Assembly: GCA_049600855.1 (NCBI GenBank)
Contig: JBMYQA010000033.1
Location: 1-32,983, forward strand
From: JBMYQA01 sp049600855
GTDB taxonomy: Bacteria > Bacteroidota > Bacteroidia > Cytophagales > Flammeovirgaceae
Length of the DNA stretch: 32,983 bases
Direction of reading: 5' to 3'
Shown piece after piece: positions 21,360-31,936 of the stretch. The notes under the pieces were generated by a model, which was given only the letters and a program-made list of their open reading frames with translations, was not told where the DNA came from and did no database searches. Position numbers and translations under genes: made by a program. The first letter of the stretch is position 1. Every line of letters starts with the position of its first letter.

Positions 21360-22255
21360 TTCTGCTGTTTTTTGGAGCTGTCACGTTGATGGATTCATCC
21401 ACTTGTGATCAAATTAACGTGTTTATAAGCTGAATTAATGGGCAATTCCCGATAATTTAACAAAGCCTTGCCAAACAAGCTCGGGTATAAAGCAAAGACA
21501 GGTATTATCAAGTTTTTTGGCAATGATCGAACTAAAATTGTCTACTAATTATCATCACCTGAGATAAGTACCCACTCCTTGAGCATTTATCTTGACCAAA
21601 TGAAAAAACAATCACACACATTCACGAAATACGATTGATTTTTGGAGGTACGTTTGTAAACTTAAATCCAATAAAAAGTTCAAACAATCTCTAAAGCATT
21701 TTACCTTATTCAAGTTTTTTTTTGAGAAACAAGCAACCTTTTCAATAGAATGATCTGTCATACAATATGACAGATTTAATCTTGTAAGATCATGACCATA
21801 ATAGTGAAGTTGTTTGATGAGTGGTTTGTGTTTTTGAAAGTTTTTATTGAATAATTGCAGGGATAATTCCCCCAACAAAGCCACAACTTATTAGAATAAA
21901 ATAGAATACTTCGCTCGATTTTATATCGAAGTATGTAATAAATATCTTAATTTTGGGATAATTATTGCTTTTCACTACACATTACTCGCATACATGAACT
22001 TAATAAAATACCATTTTTTTAATATTCAACTACTTAGATGGTATTACAAGTCATTTACTTACTGCTTGCAATTAGGCTAAAACTAACCAATTGATTATTC
22101 ATTGACTTCACACAATTAGTGTGTTCTTATGAAGTATAAATCCCTTCAAGAACCACTGATAATTTACTGTATTGCATTCAATATCTAGTTTAACATAAAT
22201 AGCAACGTGGGTGCTAGCGAGGTACCCTTTACATACTTTTTTGATCGCTGAAGCT
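21360..22255. other. Gene-poor 0.9-kb stretch with possible decayed frames
   Basis: No gene here is supported with confidence. On the minus strand, MLKEWVLISGDDN (ATG at 21584-21586) is followed by two stops and, in another frame, by a protein-like stretch (LVDNFSSIIAKKLDN...VWQGFVKLSGIAH) ending at 21435, which could be a frameshifted relic. A 90-codon minus frame at 21612-21884 has no recognisable family. An inverted repeat ATACTTCG/CGAAGTAT lies at about 21906-21932. TAATTTTG (21948-21955) is a possible -7 box for the large surface protein gene, about 300 nt before its ATG, but it has no -33 partner. Confidence 0.4.
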
Positions 22256-25200
22256 ATGAAAAGACACAGTACTGTATTTCGGCAACTTGTATTAACCACC
22301 TTGTTAATACTTGCTGGTTTTTCCTCAACACTTGCTCAAAATGTATCGACCGAAGGCACTGATTTTTGGCTGAGTTTTATGCCACATAATGGCTCTGGAG
22401 GGGTAGAGTTGAGTATTTTTATTTCTACTTCTCAAGACACAGTAACAGGAACGATAAGTGTCCCTGGTTTAGGCGTTATTAATAATTTCACTTTAGGAGC
22501 AAATTCCTCTTCAGCAATAGAGTATAGAATCCCTCCAAGTTTTGAGGATGATGTGATTTCCATTCAAAATAATACCGTTGACAATAAAAGTATCCACATT
22601 GTAACCGATAACCCAATTAGTGCTTATGCATTAAATAATGCTACAAATGGCGTGAGTGCTGATGCAACAATTTTGTTACCTACCGTTACTTTAGGAAAGC
22701 AATACTATGGCGTGAGTCATAATCAGGATAGCTTTCTTCCGAGTTATGTATCAGTAATTGGGGTTGTAGATGGAACTGAAATTGAGCTTGTTCCTTCTCA
22801 GGACATACTAAATGCCAGTGGTTTTCCTATTCCGAACTCTCGTGGCGATACCATTTCGATTACTTTAGATGAAGGAGAAACGTATTTAATCCAATCCAAT
22901 GGAGATTTAACAGGTACCAGTGTTTTTACAAAAAACAGTTCAACAGGAGATTGCAAGAACTTTGCGGCTTTCTCTGGTACTAACCGTACGCGTGTTGGGT
23001 GTAACTTGCCTGGATACGATCATCTTTTTCAACAGTTGTATCCCGTAAAAACATGGGGGCAAAATTATACCTTTCTGCCCTTACAAGATCGAAATGGGGG
23101 AGATTTGGTGAAGATTATTGCTTTTCAAGATAATACCACCCTTAATGTTTCAGGGCAATCACCAGTGACCATGTCTGCTGGCGATCTAGTTGTTTATACA
23201 CTAGCAGGTGTCCGAACCATTGAGGCCAGCAAACCAATATCGGTGACACAGTTCAGTAGAAGTGCTGGATGTGACTTTAATAATCCGTCAGATGACTTTG
23301 GCGATCCATTTATGATTGCTTTAAGCCCAAACGAACAATTATTACGAGAAATCACCTTTACAGCATTTGATATTTTTCCCTCCTTTACCTATTACGTAGA
23401 TATTGTCAGTCCAACCGCAGGGGCCTCTTCCGTAAGCTTAGCTGATGCCAATGGCAACCCAATAGCATTAACATTTACGCCTTTAAGCAATGGCATGTCT
23501 TACAGTCAAGTTGAACTTTCTGTAACTGGCGTTCATCAGATTACCTCTGATAGCGGATTTATTGCCAATGTCTATGGCTTTGGCTCTGGCGCGAGTCGAT
23601 ACGAATCTTATGGTTATACTACTGGAGCAAGTTTGAATAACTTGAACTTTACCGTTTCATCGATTGACTCAGGTCAATTATTGCCGAGCGATACCGAGTC
23701 TTTGTGTTTAGGAAATAGCATTGACTTTTCTCCACAGATTGATACGGTTTTTAAGTTTTTTGAATGGGATATGGGCGATGGAACTACGTATTCCGATGAA
23801 GATGTTTCGCATACCTATAACACACCAGGAATTTATAACGTATCAGTAACCGCTTTCACCGCGCTCGGCGATTGTGCCAATGAGCAAACCGCTGTGAAAA
23901 CCATTGAAGTCATAAAATCTGATTTTGGAATTCGAGGACCACTATCGGTTTGTCCGAACACCAATGACATCGAATATATCGCTTTTGAACCTAAAGGAGA
24001 ATACACCTATACTTGGAGCGTTGTGGGCGGAACACTTTCCAGTGGAGCAGGCACAGATACGATAGGAATTAGCTGGGGAGCGCCAAATAGTAATGCCTCC
24101 ATAGAAGGAATTGCAGTAGATGATCTCGGTTGTGATGATACCACGCAAGTGGATGTAGTCATTAACAATGTCCTAGAACCAAGTAGCCCTATAGGTCCTG
24201 ATAGCATCTGTTATGCAGACCTTACTCAAAAGTATGAAGCGCTGCTGGCGAATGGAAATGCTTATGAGTTCTTCGTGGAGGGAGGAACGCTCACAGAAGA
24301 TACGAGTAATCCGAATGGAAATACCATTTTTGTAACTTGGGATACCACAGCCAAGGATCGAAAACTGTGGTTTAAAGAATTTAACTTGGCCGATACGATT
24401 TGTGCAGGTATTTCCGATACGTTTTTTGTCGCAACCATATTGCCTGAAATTAAACAAGCAACTTTAGCTGGCACAGACGTATCCTGTTTTGGTGAAACGG
24501 ATGGAACAGTTTCCTACACGGCTCAAGGCGGTGTAGGTACGTTAAGTTATGTGTTTAATGATGAAACAGATACGGTAACTACCGGAATAAATAAAACGGG
24601 GCTTGCTGCTGGCACCTATGATTTGCATGTGATCGATGAAACAGGCTGTTCAATTTCTCCTCAAGTGGTAATTACTGAGCCTGACTCTTTAACGATTACA
24701 CCAACCGTAACTGATGTAGTATGCCACGGTGACGCTACAGGAAGTATTGATCTGGATGTGATTGGCGGCACACCATCCTATACTTATACTTGGAGTAGCT
24801 CAGCTATTGGCGATACGTCATTGGCCGAAAATTTAACAGTAGGACAATATCAGGTCAGAGTAGAAGATAGCCGGGGCTGTACTAAAATTACACCGTTTAT
24901 TGACGTAACACAACCCGATAAGATGGCATTCACGATTAACGGGCCAGATTCGATCTGTCAGTTGTCGAGCGATAAATTATATGTCATTTCCGATGATGAC
25001 GATGATGATTACACTTGGTTTGTAGAAGGAGGAACCATTACTTCTGGACAAAATACGGATTCCATTCGAGTAGAGTGGGGTGTTGCAGGAACTGGTGAAG
25101 TAAAGGCAATATCCCAAAATGCTTTTGGATGTGTCTCAGATACCATGAGGTTTGATATTAAAATCTTTGCTTATCCTCAGCCTGTCGCTGCTACAGGGGC

Positions 25201-27424
25201 AGATAGCCTTTGTTTTGTGGATACCTTGGACATTCGTTATCAAGTTACCCATACAGCAGGTAGAGGTTACAATTGGTTTGTGGATGGAGGTACACTAACA
25301 GTAGATGTTGCAGCAGTAGATGGCAATGAAGTAGATGTAGACTGGGCATCATCAGGAACGCACAAGATTTGGTACGAAGAGTATTTGTTAGATGAACCCA
25401 TTTGTGCAGCGTATTCAGATACCCTCGAAGTGTCGGTATTAACCGAATTGGTTTCAACCAATGTTATGAATCAGGTGAGTTGTTTTGGAGGAAATAATGG
25501 AACTATTATTACCATCCCAAATGGCAGTACCACGAATTACACCTATTCTTGGCCTCATGATCCTGCCCTCACTGATTCGATTGCAACCGATCTAACTGCT
25601 GGTAATTATTCTGTAACGATTGAAGATCGTTTTGGATGTAATTCTGAATTTACGATTGAGGTTACAGAACCGACTGTGATGCAACTCGATTCCGTATTTC
25701 AGCAGAATGTCACCTGTTTTAATGGAACAGATGGAGAGCTTCAAATTTCGGTTACAGGGGGAGTTACCCCATACACGATTCAATGGGATGATGCCGCTAT
25801 GCAAAGCACAGAAACGGCAATTAACCTTGCCGCAGGAACGTACAAAGTATTAGTTGCTGATGACAGTCTTTGCAAGGATTCACTTACGTTTGAAGTAACT
25901 GAACCTAACCGCATTGAGTTTGGTATTGAAGGTCCTGAAGAGGCTTGCCAGTTGACAACAGGACACGAATATAATGTGGATATTGACAGCAATTATACCT
26001 ATACCTGGACAATTGAAGGAGACGGTACCATTATATCAGGGCAAGGTACCAAGAATATTATGCTAGATTGGGGCGTTAGTGGTGATTATACCTTGAAGGT
26101 GGTGGCAGAAAATGCATTGGGTTGTGTATCCGATGAGTTTACCAAAGATGTGGCGGTGTTTGTTTATCCACAGCCTGATGCGCCAACTGGTGCAGATTCA
26201 ATATGTCGCTTTGATACGGACGTGAAAGCGTATCAAGCTGCGCTTAAGCCCAACAGAGGATATGTTTGGTTTGTAGAAGGAGGAACATTACTTGGTCCTA
26301 CCAGTGCAGATGGAAGTATGGTACAGATCGTTTGGGATGATCCTGTTGCAGATCGAAAAGTTTGGTATCGAGAATATTTGTTGAATGACGATGAGTGTGG
26401 AACTCTATCCGATACCTTAGAGATTACCGTGTTATCCGAATCGTTTGGTGAAATAGGGATGACTCCAGTGAGTTGTAAAGGCGATAGTAATGGAACTGTG
26501 TTTGTGATAAAAAGTGGTGGAATTGGTAGTTACACCTATGAATGGGAACACGCTCCAACACTAACCGATAGCGTGGCTACAGGCCTGAGTGCGTTGAACT
26601 CTCCTTACGAAGTAACCATTACAGATGAGTATGGTTGTAGCAATTCTTTAAGTATTGACGTGACACAACCTGATGAACTATTAGAAATTAGCGGAATATC
26701 ATTAGATCATGTAGAGTGTCATGGGGATTCTGCGGGAACAATTGTTACGGAAGTCAATGGAGGCATATTGCCCTATAACATTACTTGGGATGACCCAAAG
26801 AATCAAACTACTGAAACGGCTATTGATTTGCCAGCAGGGACGTACATGATGATCGTGACTGATTCTACGAATTGTGCAGATACCGCAACGTATACCATTA
26901 TTGAACCTGAAGCATTTTCTGTCACTATTCTTGATACCGTACCAAGTAGTTGTAAAATCCCTGAAGGTAGTGCACGAATCGTACCGCAAGGAGCCACAAG
27001 TCCTTTTACATACCATTGGACAACAACCAATGACTTTAATGGCAATACCGCCAGCAATATACCTGCTGGAGATAACCTTGTTGAAGTTACAGATGGCAAT
27101 GGATGTGAGTACGATGTAAACGTGTACATTAATAGTAAAGACCCTGAAATTTATTTCCCAACGGCTTTCTCGCCAAATGGAGATGGACTGAACGATGAAT
27201 ATCAGATGATCTTTACCTGTGATGGCACGGTGTCATTTACCGTGTACAATCGTTGGGGAGATGTAATCCATCAATCAAATGATACTGACCCAAAATGGGA
27301 TGGCACTTCGGGAGGCCAGGTGATGCCGATTGGTGTTTACACGTATCGCTTAAATTATGAAGTGACATTAGATGGCGTATTGCACAAGATTGAGAGAAAT
27401 GGCTCGATTATGCTGATACGCTAA
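22256..27424 (+). CDS. Giant secreted surface protein with SprB repeats and type IX secretion (type B) sorting domain
   Basis: This 1,722-residue surface or adhesin-like protein should be exported by the type IX system. The ATG at 22256 precedes a signal peptide (LVLTTLLILAGFSSTLAQ); the frame opens 15 codons earlier without better support. Residues about 30-480 resemble the IgGFc-binding N-terminal region (STEGTDFWLSFMPHNG). A PKD domain follows (FFEWDMGDGT...HTYNTPGIYNVSV). Then come three ~330-residue super-repeats, each with PKD-like Ig modules (GPxSxC, YTWxVEGGT) and SprB-type repeats (VSCFGETDGT, VVCHGDATGS, VTCFNGTDGE and others; six clear). The last ~90 residues (YFPTAFSPNGDGLNDEY...NRWGDVIHQS...PIGVYTYRL) are the gliding-motility-associated C-terminal sorting domain. 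SprB itself is a motility adhesin; a role in adhesion or gliding is plausible but inferred. Confidence 0.93.
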   Translation: MKRHSTVFRQLVLTTLLILAGFSSTLAQNVSTEGTDFWLSFMPHNGSGGVELSIFISTSQDTVTGTISVPGLGVINNFTLGANSSSAIEYRIPPSFEDDVISIQNNTVDNKSIHIVTDNPISAYALNNATNGVSADATILLPTVTLGKQYYGVSHNQDSFLPSYVSVIGVVDGTEIELVPSQDILNASGFPIPNSRGDTISITLDEGETYLIQSNGDLTGTSVFTKNSSTGDCKNFAAFSGTNRTRVGCNLPGYDHLFQQLYPVKTWGQNYTFLPLQDRNGGDLVKIIAFQDNTTLNVSGQSPVTMSAGDLVVYTLAGVRTIEASKPISVTQFSRSAGCDFNNPSDDFGDPFMIALSPNEQLLREITFTAFDIFPSFTYYVDIVSPTAGASSVSLADANGNPIALTFTPLSNGMSYSQVELSVTGVHQITSDSGFIANVYGFGSGASRYESYGYTTGASLNNLNFTVSSIDSGQLLPSDTESLCLGNSIDFSPQIDTVFKFFEWDMGDGTTYSDEDVSHTYNTPGIYNVSVTAFTALGDCANEQTAVKTIEVIKSDFGIRGPLSVCPNTNDIEYIAFEPKGEYTYTWSVVGGTLSSGAGTDTIGISWGAPNSNASIEGIAVDDLGCDDTTQVDVVINNVLEPSSPIGPDSICYADLTQKYEALLANGNAYEFFVEGGTLTEDTSNPNGNTIFVTWDTTAKDRKLWFKEFNLADTICAGISDTFFVATILPEIKQATLAGTDVSCFGETDGTVSYTAQGGVGTLSYVFNDETDTVTTGINKTGLAAGTYDLHVIDETGCSISPQVVITEPDSLTITPTVTDVVCHGDATGSIDLDVIGGTPSYTYTWSSSAIGDTSLAENLTVGQYQVRVEDSRGCTKITPFIDVTQPDKMAFTINGPDSICQLSSDKLYVISDDDDDDYTWFVEGGTITSGQNTDSIRVEWGVAGTGEVKAISQNAFGCVSDTMRFDIKIFAYPQPVAATGADSLCFVDTLDIRYQVTHTAGRGYNWFVDGGTLTVDVAAVDGNEVDVDWASSGTHKIWYEEYLLDEPICAAYSDTLEVSVLTELVSTNVMNQVSCFGGNNGTIITIPNGSTTNYTYSWPHDPALTDSIATDLTAGNYSVTIEDRFGCNSEFTIEVTEPTVMQLDSVFQQNVTCFNGTDGELQISVTGGVTPYTIQWDDAAMQSTETAINLAAGTYKVLVADDSLCKDSLTFEVTEPNRIEFGIEGPEEACQLTTGHEYNVDIDSNYTYTWTIEGDGTIISGQGTKNIMLDWGVSGDYTLKVVAENALGCVSDEFTKDVAVFVYPQPDAPTGADSICRFDTDVKAYQAALKPNRGYVWFVEGGTLLGPTSADGSMVQIVWDDPVADRKVWYREYLLNDDECGTLSDTLEITVLSESFGEIGMTPVSCKGDSNGTVFVIKSGGIGSYTYEWEHAPTLTDSVATGLSALNSPYEVTITDEYGCSNSLSIDVTQPDELLEISGISLDHVECHGDSAGTIVTEVNGGILPYNITWDDPKNQTTETAIDLPAGTYMMIVTDSTNCADTATYTIIEPEAFSVTILDTVPSSCKIPEGSARIVPQGATSPFTYHWTTTNDFNGNTASNIPAGDNLVEVTDGNGCEYDVNVYINSKDPEIYFPTAFSPNGDGLNDEYQMIFTCDGTVSFTVYNRWGDVIHQSNDTDPKWDGTSGGQVMPIGVYTYRLNYEVTLDGVLHKIERNGSIMLIR
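23921..26910 (+). repeat. Three tandem ~1-kb coding super-repeats
   Basis: Units start near 23921, 24922 and 25914 and are about 990-1,000 nt each. Every unit runs: Ig/PKD-like module (GPLSVC, GPDSIC, GPEEAC), a second module (xxGxDSIC ... W(F/Y)(K/E)E(F/Y)), then two SprB repeats. The protein pattern is clear. DNA identity is moderate, with unit 1 the most diverged. Confidence 0.75.
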
Positions 27425-27450
27425 TTGGTTAACCAAGCAATTCATTATTT

Positions 27451-27489
27451 AAAAAAAGCGGCTGGATATTCAAATCAGCCGCTTTTTTT
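27451..27489. terminator. Bidirectional terminator between the surface protein gene and gltB
   Basis: A perfect 14-bp inverted repeat AAAAAAAGCGGCTG/CAGCCGCTTTTTTT (27451-27464 with 27476-27489) has an 11-nt loop. The flanking A and T runs let it end both convergent genes. Confidence 0.93.
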
Positions 27490-27508
27490 AGTGCCATTTC
27501 AGCATCCT

Positions 27509-30500
27509 TTAATTCCCATCCATTGGGTTTAATGGGGCATTCATTTCTTTAGACGTAACCATCCAGAAATAGCGTGTCTCATCTCGGAAATGTTCGAGAA
27601 TGTTTCGTGCAGTTGTACTTTGTGTACGGTAATAGTAGCTTCTCAGAATCTTTTTGAGGTAATGCCTGCCTTCATCGCCTTCATCGGTATCAATGCGCTC
27701 TGCTTTAATCAGTTCATGGTTCATCTTATCCATAAAACGAATGTGTTTATCATATACAAAAGCGACACCACCCGTCATCCCAGCGCCAAAGTTACGGCCT
27801 GTTTCCCCCAAAATAACTACTGTACCCCCCGTCATGTATTCACAAGGATGATCACCCGTTCCTTCTACAACAGCGAGTGCGCCAGAGTTTCGAACAGCAA
27901 AACGTTCGCCTACTTTTCCCGCTACAAACAATTTACCACCAGTCGCCCCATACAAACAGGTATTTCCAGCTAAACTGTATTGTTCACCCATGATACTTGG
28001 CGTAATGATAATATGACCTCCACTCATGCCTTTTCCAACGTAATCATTTGCCGTTCCCTTTAAATTAATTAATAAACCATTCGACATAAAAGCGCCGAGC
28101 GATTGCCCTGCATTTCCCGTAAGGTTAATTTTGATGGTTTCTTTTGCTAATCCCTTATTGCCATAGAAAGAAGCAATAATGCCGCTCGTTCGCGTTCCAA
28201 AGCTGCGGTGTGTATTTTTGATTTCTCGATGAACGACTATAGGGAATTGGGGAGATTTAATGGTCGGTAAGATTTCCGTCAATAAGTCTTGCTCAAACTG
28301 ATTTTTATCAAAAGGTTCATTTTTCTCCTTTTTACGGATATTTTCACCTTCGGCTTTGTAAAGGATGGAACTAAAGTCAAATCGTTTGGCAAATTCATCA
28401 TTGACTACTTCCAATAATTGTGTTTGACCGATGATCTCATCTAAGCTATTGTAGCCAAGTGTTGCTAAAATTTCGCGAACTTCTTGAGCAATAGATTGCA
28501 AGTAGTTGATAATGCCTTCTACCGTGCCCTTGTAATACGTTCGGAGTGTCTTATCTTGGGTGGCAATGCCTACGCTACACTTGTTGAGGTGGCAAACACG
28601 CAAAATTTTACATCCCACAGTATTTAAAATGGATGTGCCAAAGGCATAACTCTCAGCACCAAGAATGGCGGCTTTTACAATATCTAATCCTGTTTTCAGC
28701 CCGCCATCGGTTTGAAGCTCTACAAATTCCCGCAACCCATTTACCTTAAGTGCATTGTGCGCTTCACTTAGTCCGAGTTCCCAAGGGTTTCCAGCAAACT
28801 TAATTGAACCTAATTGTGCAGCTCCTGTTCCACCATCGGCTCCTGAAATGATAATTTTATCTGCATAAGCTTTCGCAACACCTACCGCAATGGTTCCTAC
28901 ACCAGCTGTGGATACCAGCTTTACGCTGACCCTTGCTTTCGGATTGACTTGTTTCAAGTCAAAAATAAGCTGAGCTAAATCCTCAATCGAATAAATATCA
29001 TGATGTGGTGGAGGAGAAATTAAAGTTACACCAGGCGTGGTACATCGCAAGCGAGCAATTAAGGGACTCACCTTTGAGCCAGGTAGTTGCCCGCCTTCTC
29101 CTGGTTTGGCTCCTTGAGCGACTTTGATTTGTAACTCTTCTGCATGTTGTAAATAATGCGAGGTCACACCAAAGCGCCCCGAGGCAATTTGTTTGATTTT
29201 ACTGTTTTTGTTGGTGTTGAAGCGAACGGCATCTTCACCACCTTCTCCAGAGTTAGAGCTTCCTCCAATGAAGTTCATGGCCTCAGCAATGGCTTCATGC
29301 GCTTCGGGAGAGATAGAGCCTAAACTCATGGCTGCTGACGAAAATCGTTTTGTAATATCTTCTACAGGTTCAACTAAATCTATCGGAATAGATGGACGAT
29401 CGGAATGAAAATGGAAGAAATCGCGAATCATGCGTAGGCCACGATTATTAATGCGATCGCGTACGGCCACGTAATCTTCTTGTTTTCCTGTGCGGGAGAA
29501 TTTACTAATGGCGCGAGCTACATCAGGAGAATAATCGTGGTATTCCCCATTATCCATGTATTTGTAGAAGCTGCCAACTTCTAGTGGATACATTTTCTTG
29601 ATAATTTGGCGCTTATAGGCAATTTTGTGATGCTTGTGCAGGCGATATTCAATATCCTCGTAACTCAAACCTGGCAAAAGTGCTATAGAACCTGCAAAAC
29701 ACTGTTCCACAATTTCATTACTCAAACCGATGACATCGAAAAGGGCTGCGTTTTTGTAGCTCTCCACGGTACAAATCCCCATTTTCGACATAATCTTGAG
29801 AATTCCCCCATTAATGGAGTGGTGGATTCTACTCAAGGCTTGTTTACGATGTAATTTCCCCGATTCTTTGTTCCGATCAACTACTTGTAATGCCGTGGCA
29901 TAAGCAAGGTAAGGATAGATGGAAATGGCTCCATAAGCCAGCATGACCGCAGCTGAATGCGAGTCATAAACCTCTCCTGTAATGGCTACCAAATCCACTT
30001 GACTTCGGAGTTTTTCCTTTTTTAAGAGGGAATTTAAGTAGCCTATAGCCATTGGCATTGGAATTAAGCTGTTCTCTTTGGTGAGGCAACGATCGTCCAA
30101 CAAAATAATCTTAACACCTTCTTTTTGAACTTTTGTAATCACCGTTCTGCCCAAGTCATAAAGTGCCATCCGCAAATCCCTTTTAAAGCAGGTAGGGATA
30201 ATGACATTTTTGTAGACGGGATCATATAGTGGATCAGAAGTATTTCCAAAAGCATATAAAACATCGAACTTTTCTTTCGAGAGAATGGGACTCATGGTTT
30301 TAAGTCGATGTGCATTTTGAGGACCTTCTACCAGAATGTTATTCTTAGGCCCATAAGTGACACTGGTAGACATCACTACTTTTTCGCGTAGTGGGTCAAT
30401 AGGAGGATTAGTAACTTGGGCAAATTTTTGACGGAAAAAATCAGTGAAATTCCGTTGGATTTTGCTAAAACAAGCTAATGGCGTATCGTCTCCCATAGAT

Positions 30501-31936
30501 CCCGTTTCTTCTTTGCCTTTTTCAATCATAGGACGAATAACGCCTTCTACCACTTCATTGGTGATGTTGTGATACCGTTGCATTTCCACGACTTGCGCTA
30601 GCTCATAATCACTAAAATCACAAAAATTTTGTTCGGCATGTTCCATTAAGTAGGCACTCTCATTATTTAGCCATTGCCCAAATGGATGGAGGTTCTTCAA
30701 ATAATCATTAATATCTTCATCTTTCAATACTTTACCATATTTCAGGTCTACCCCAATCATTTGCCCACTTTTCAGTTTACCTTGTTCTTCGATGCTAGAT
30801 GGTTCTATATCTACCACGCCATATTCACTAGTGATGACAATACGATCATCGCGCGTGATAATGTATTTAGCAGGACGCAGCCCATTTCGATCTAATACAC
30901 AACCCAAGTAGCGGCCATCGGTAAAGCTCAACGCAGCAGGGCCATCCCAAGCCTCCATATTGTTGGAGGTATACTCATAAAATGCACGTAGTTTAGGATC
31001 AAGTTGAGGGGCGTTTTGCCACGGTGGCGGAACCATAGAACGAATTGTCTGAAAGAAATCGCGGCCATTAGTAATCAAAAATTCGAACATGTTATCCACG
31101 CTAGCACTATCGCTTACGCCCTTTACTAAGATGGGAAAGATTCGCTCTAATTCTTCTTTACTGTAAACATCACTTTCTAATTGTTCAGAGATGACTTCTA
31201 CATTAAATCGGTTGCCCCGAATGGAGTTGATTTCTCCATTATGAGCGAGTGTTCGGAAGGGTTGTGCCAATCCCCATCGAGGTAGGGTATTTGTAGAGAA
31301 GCGTTGGTGGAAAAGTGCAAAACTTACGGCGAAGTCATCGGCTTGTAAATCGAGGTATAAATCTTTAATGAAGGTAGGCATTACTAAGCCTTTGTAGGCA
31401 ATCACTTTACTCGAAAACGAGGCAATGTAGAAGTCGTTGGCTTTCTTTAATGCATGTTCCGTTTCTTTACGTGTGAGGTATAATAAGGCTTCAAATCGTT
31501 GCGTTGCAATAATGGCATTGGGTACCACAAAAGCTTGTACAATTTCAGGGAGAACCTCTAAAGCTTGTTTACCCAATACATCGGTATTAATGGGCACTTT
31601 TCGAAAGAACAGCACTTTTAGGTCATTTTTCTTGCAGATTTCACAGAATAATTCTTTTTGAAACTCATCTGTGATAAACATCATGGCTACAGCAAAGGAG
31701 CTGGGTAAATCGTGCCCTTCCGCTTTGGCTGCACGAATCATAAACTCTTTTGGGAGCGAGAAAAGGAACCCACAACCATCACCGCTTTTTCCATCAGCAG
31801 CAATCGCACCTCGATGAATCATTCGTTTCAATGCTTCAATACTGTCAAGGGTCATTTGCCGTGTAGGCTTATTTTTTATATTGGCCATCAAGCCACATCC
31901 GCAGTTCTCGTGGAACTTAGTAAGCAAATCCATCAT
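27509..31936 (-). CDS. gltB: Glutamate synthase, large (alpha) subunit
   Basis: This 1,475-residue enzyme transfers the amide of glutamine to 2-oxoglutarate to make glutamate, the main step of ammonia assimilation after glutamine synthetase. The N-terminal class II glutaminase has its catalytic Cys at residue 12 (ENCGCGLMANI), freed by removal of a short propeptide. A central domain is followed by the FMN domain (GEGGEDAVRFNTNKNSKIKQIASGRFGV; KPGEGGQLPG; SGADGGTGAAQ), with Fe-S cysteines in CKILRVCHLNKC. The C-terminal GXGXG beta-helix is present (NAGQSLGAF, GATGGKLFVAG). Length is normal. The small subunit gene gltD is not next to it on the downstream side, where a terminator ends the unit. 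The start is one of two adjacent ATG codons. Confidence 0.97.
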   Translation of the reverse strand: MMDLLTKFHENCGCGLMANIKNKPTRQMTLDSIEALKRMIHRGAIAADGKSGDGCGFLFSLPKEFMIRAAKAEGHDLPSSFAVAMMFITDEFQKELFCEICKKNDLKVLFFRKVPINTDVLGKQALEVLPEIVQAFVVPNAIIATQRFEALLYLTRKETEHALKKANDFYIASFSSKVIAYKGLVMPTFIKDLYLDLQADDFAVSFALFHQRFSTNTLPRWGLAQPFRTLAHNGEINSIRGNRFNVEVISEQLESDVYSKEELERIFPILVKGVSDSASVDNMFEFLITNGRDFFQTIRSMVPPPWQNAPQLDPKLRAFYEYTSNNMEAWDGPAALSFTDGRYLGCVLDRNGLRPAKYIITRDDRIVITSEYGVVDIEPSSIEEQGKLKSGQMIGVDLKYGKVLKDEDINDYLKNLHPFGQWLNNESAYLMEHAEQNFCDFSDYELAQVVEMQRYHNITNEVVEGVIRPMIEKGKEETGSMGDDTPLACFSKIQRNFTDFFRQKFAQVTNPPIDPLREKVVMSTSVTYGPKNNILVEGPQNAHRLKTMSPILSKEKFDVLYAFGNTSDPLYDPVYKNVIIPTCFKRDLRMALYDLGRTVITKVQKEGVKIILLDDRCLTKENSLIPMPMAIGYLNSLLKKEKLRSQVDLVAITGEVYDSHSAAVMLAYGAISIYPYLAYATALQVVDRNKESGKLHRKQALSRIHHSINGGILKIMSKMGICTVESYKNAALFDVIGLSNEIVEQCFAGSIALLPGLSYEDIEYRLHKHHKIAYKRQIIKKMYPLEVGSFYKYMDNGEYHDYSPDVARAISKFSRTGKQEDYVAVRDRINNRGLRMIRDFFHFHSDRPSIPIDLVEPVEDITKRFSSAAMSLGSISPEAHEAIAEAMNFIGGSSNSGEGGEDAVRFNTNKNSKIKQIASGRFGVTSHYLQHAEELQIKVAQGAKPGEGGQLPGSKVSPLIARLRCTTPGVTLISPPPHHDIYSIEDLAQLIFDLKQVNPKARVSVKLVSTAGVGTIAVGVAKAYADKIIISGADGGTGAAQLGSIKFAGNPWELGLSEAHNALKVNGLREFVELQTDGGLKTGLDIVKAAILGAESYAFGTSILNTVGCKILRVCHLNKCSVGIATQDKTLRTYYKGTVEGIINYLQSIAQEVREILATLGYNSLDEIIGQTQLLEVVNDEFAKRFDFSSILYKAEGENIRKKEKNEPFDKNQFEQDLLTEILPTIKSPQFPIVVHREIKNTHRSFGTRTSGIIASFYGNKGLAKETIKINLTGNAGQSLGAFMSNGLLINLKGTANDYVGKGMSGGHIIITPSIMGEQYSLAGNTCLYGATGGKLFVAGKVGERFAVRNSGALAVVEGTGDHPCEYMTGGTVVILGETGRNFGAGMTGGVAFVYDKHIRFMDKMNHELIKAERIDTDEGDEGRHYLKKILRSYYYRTQSTTARNILEHFRDETRYFWMVTSKEMNAPLNPMDGN

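Noticed and set aside
21612..21884. 90-codon minus-strand frame
   Set aside because: Rich in Leu, Lys, Asn and Phe as expected from AT-rich non-coding DNA. I considered a transposase fragment but saw no motif.
22108..22299. 63-codon minus-strand frame at the surface protein start
   Set aside because: Overlaps the signal peptide region of the real gene and shows no domain.
23942..27129. Several 60-110-codon frames on both strands inside the surface protein gene
   Set aside because: They are shadows of the repeated coding sequence and recur at matching points of the super-repeats.
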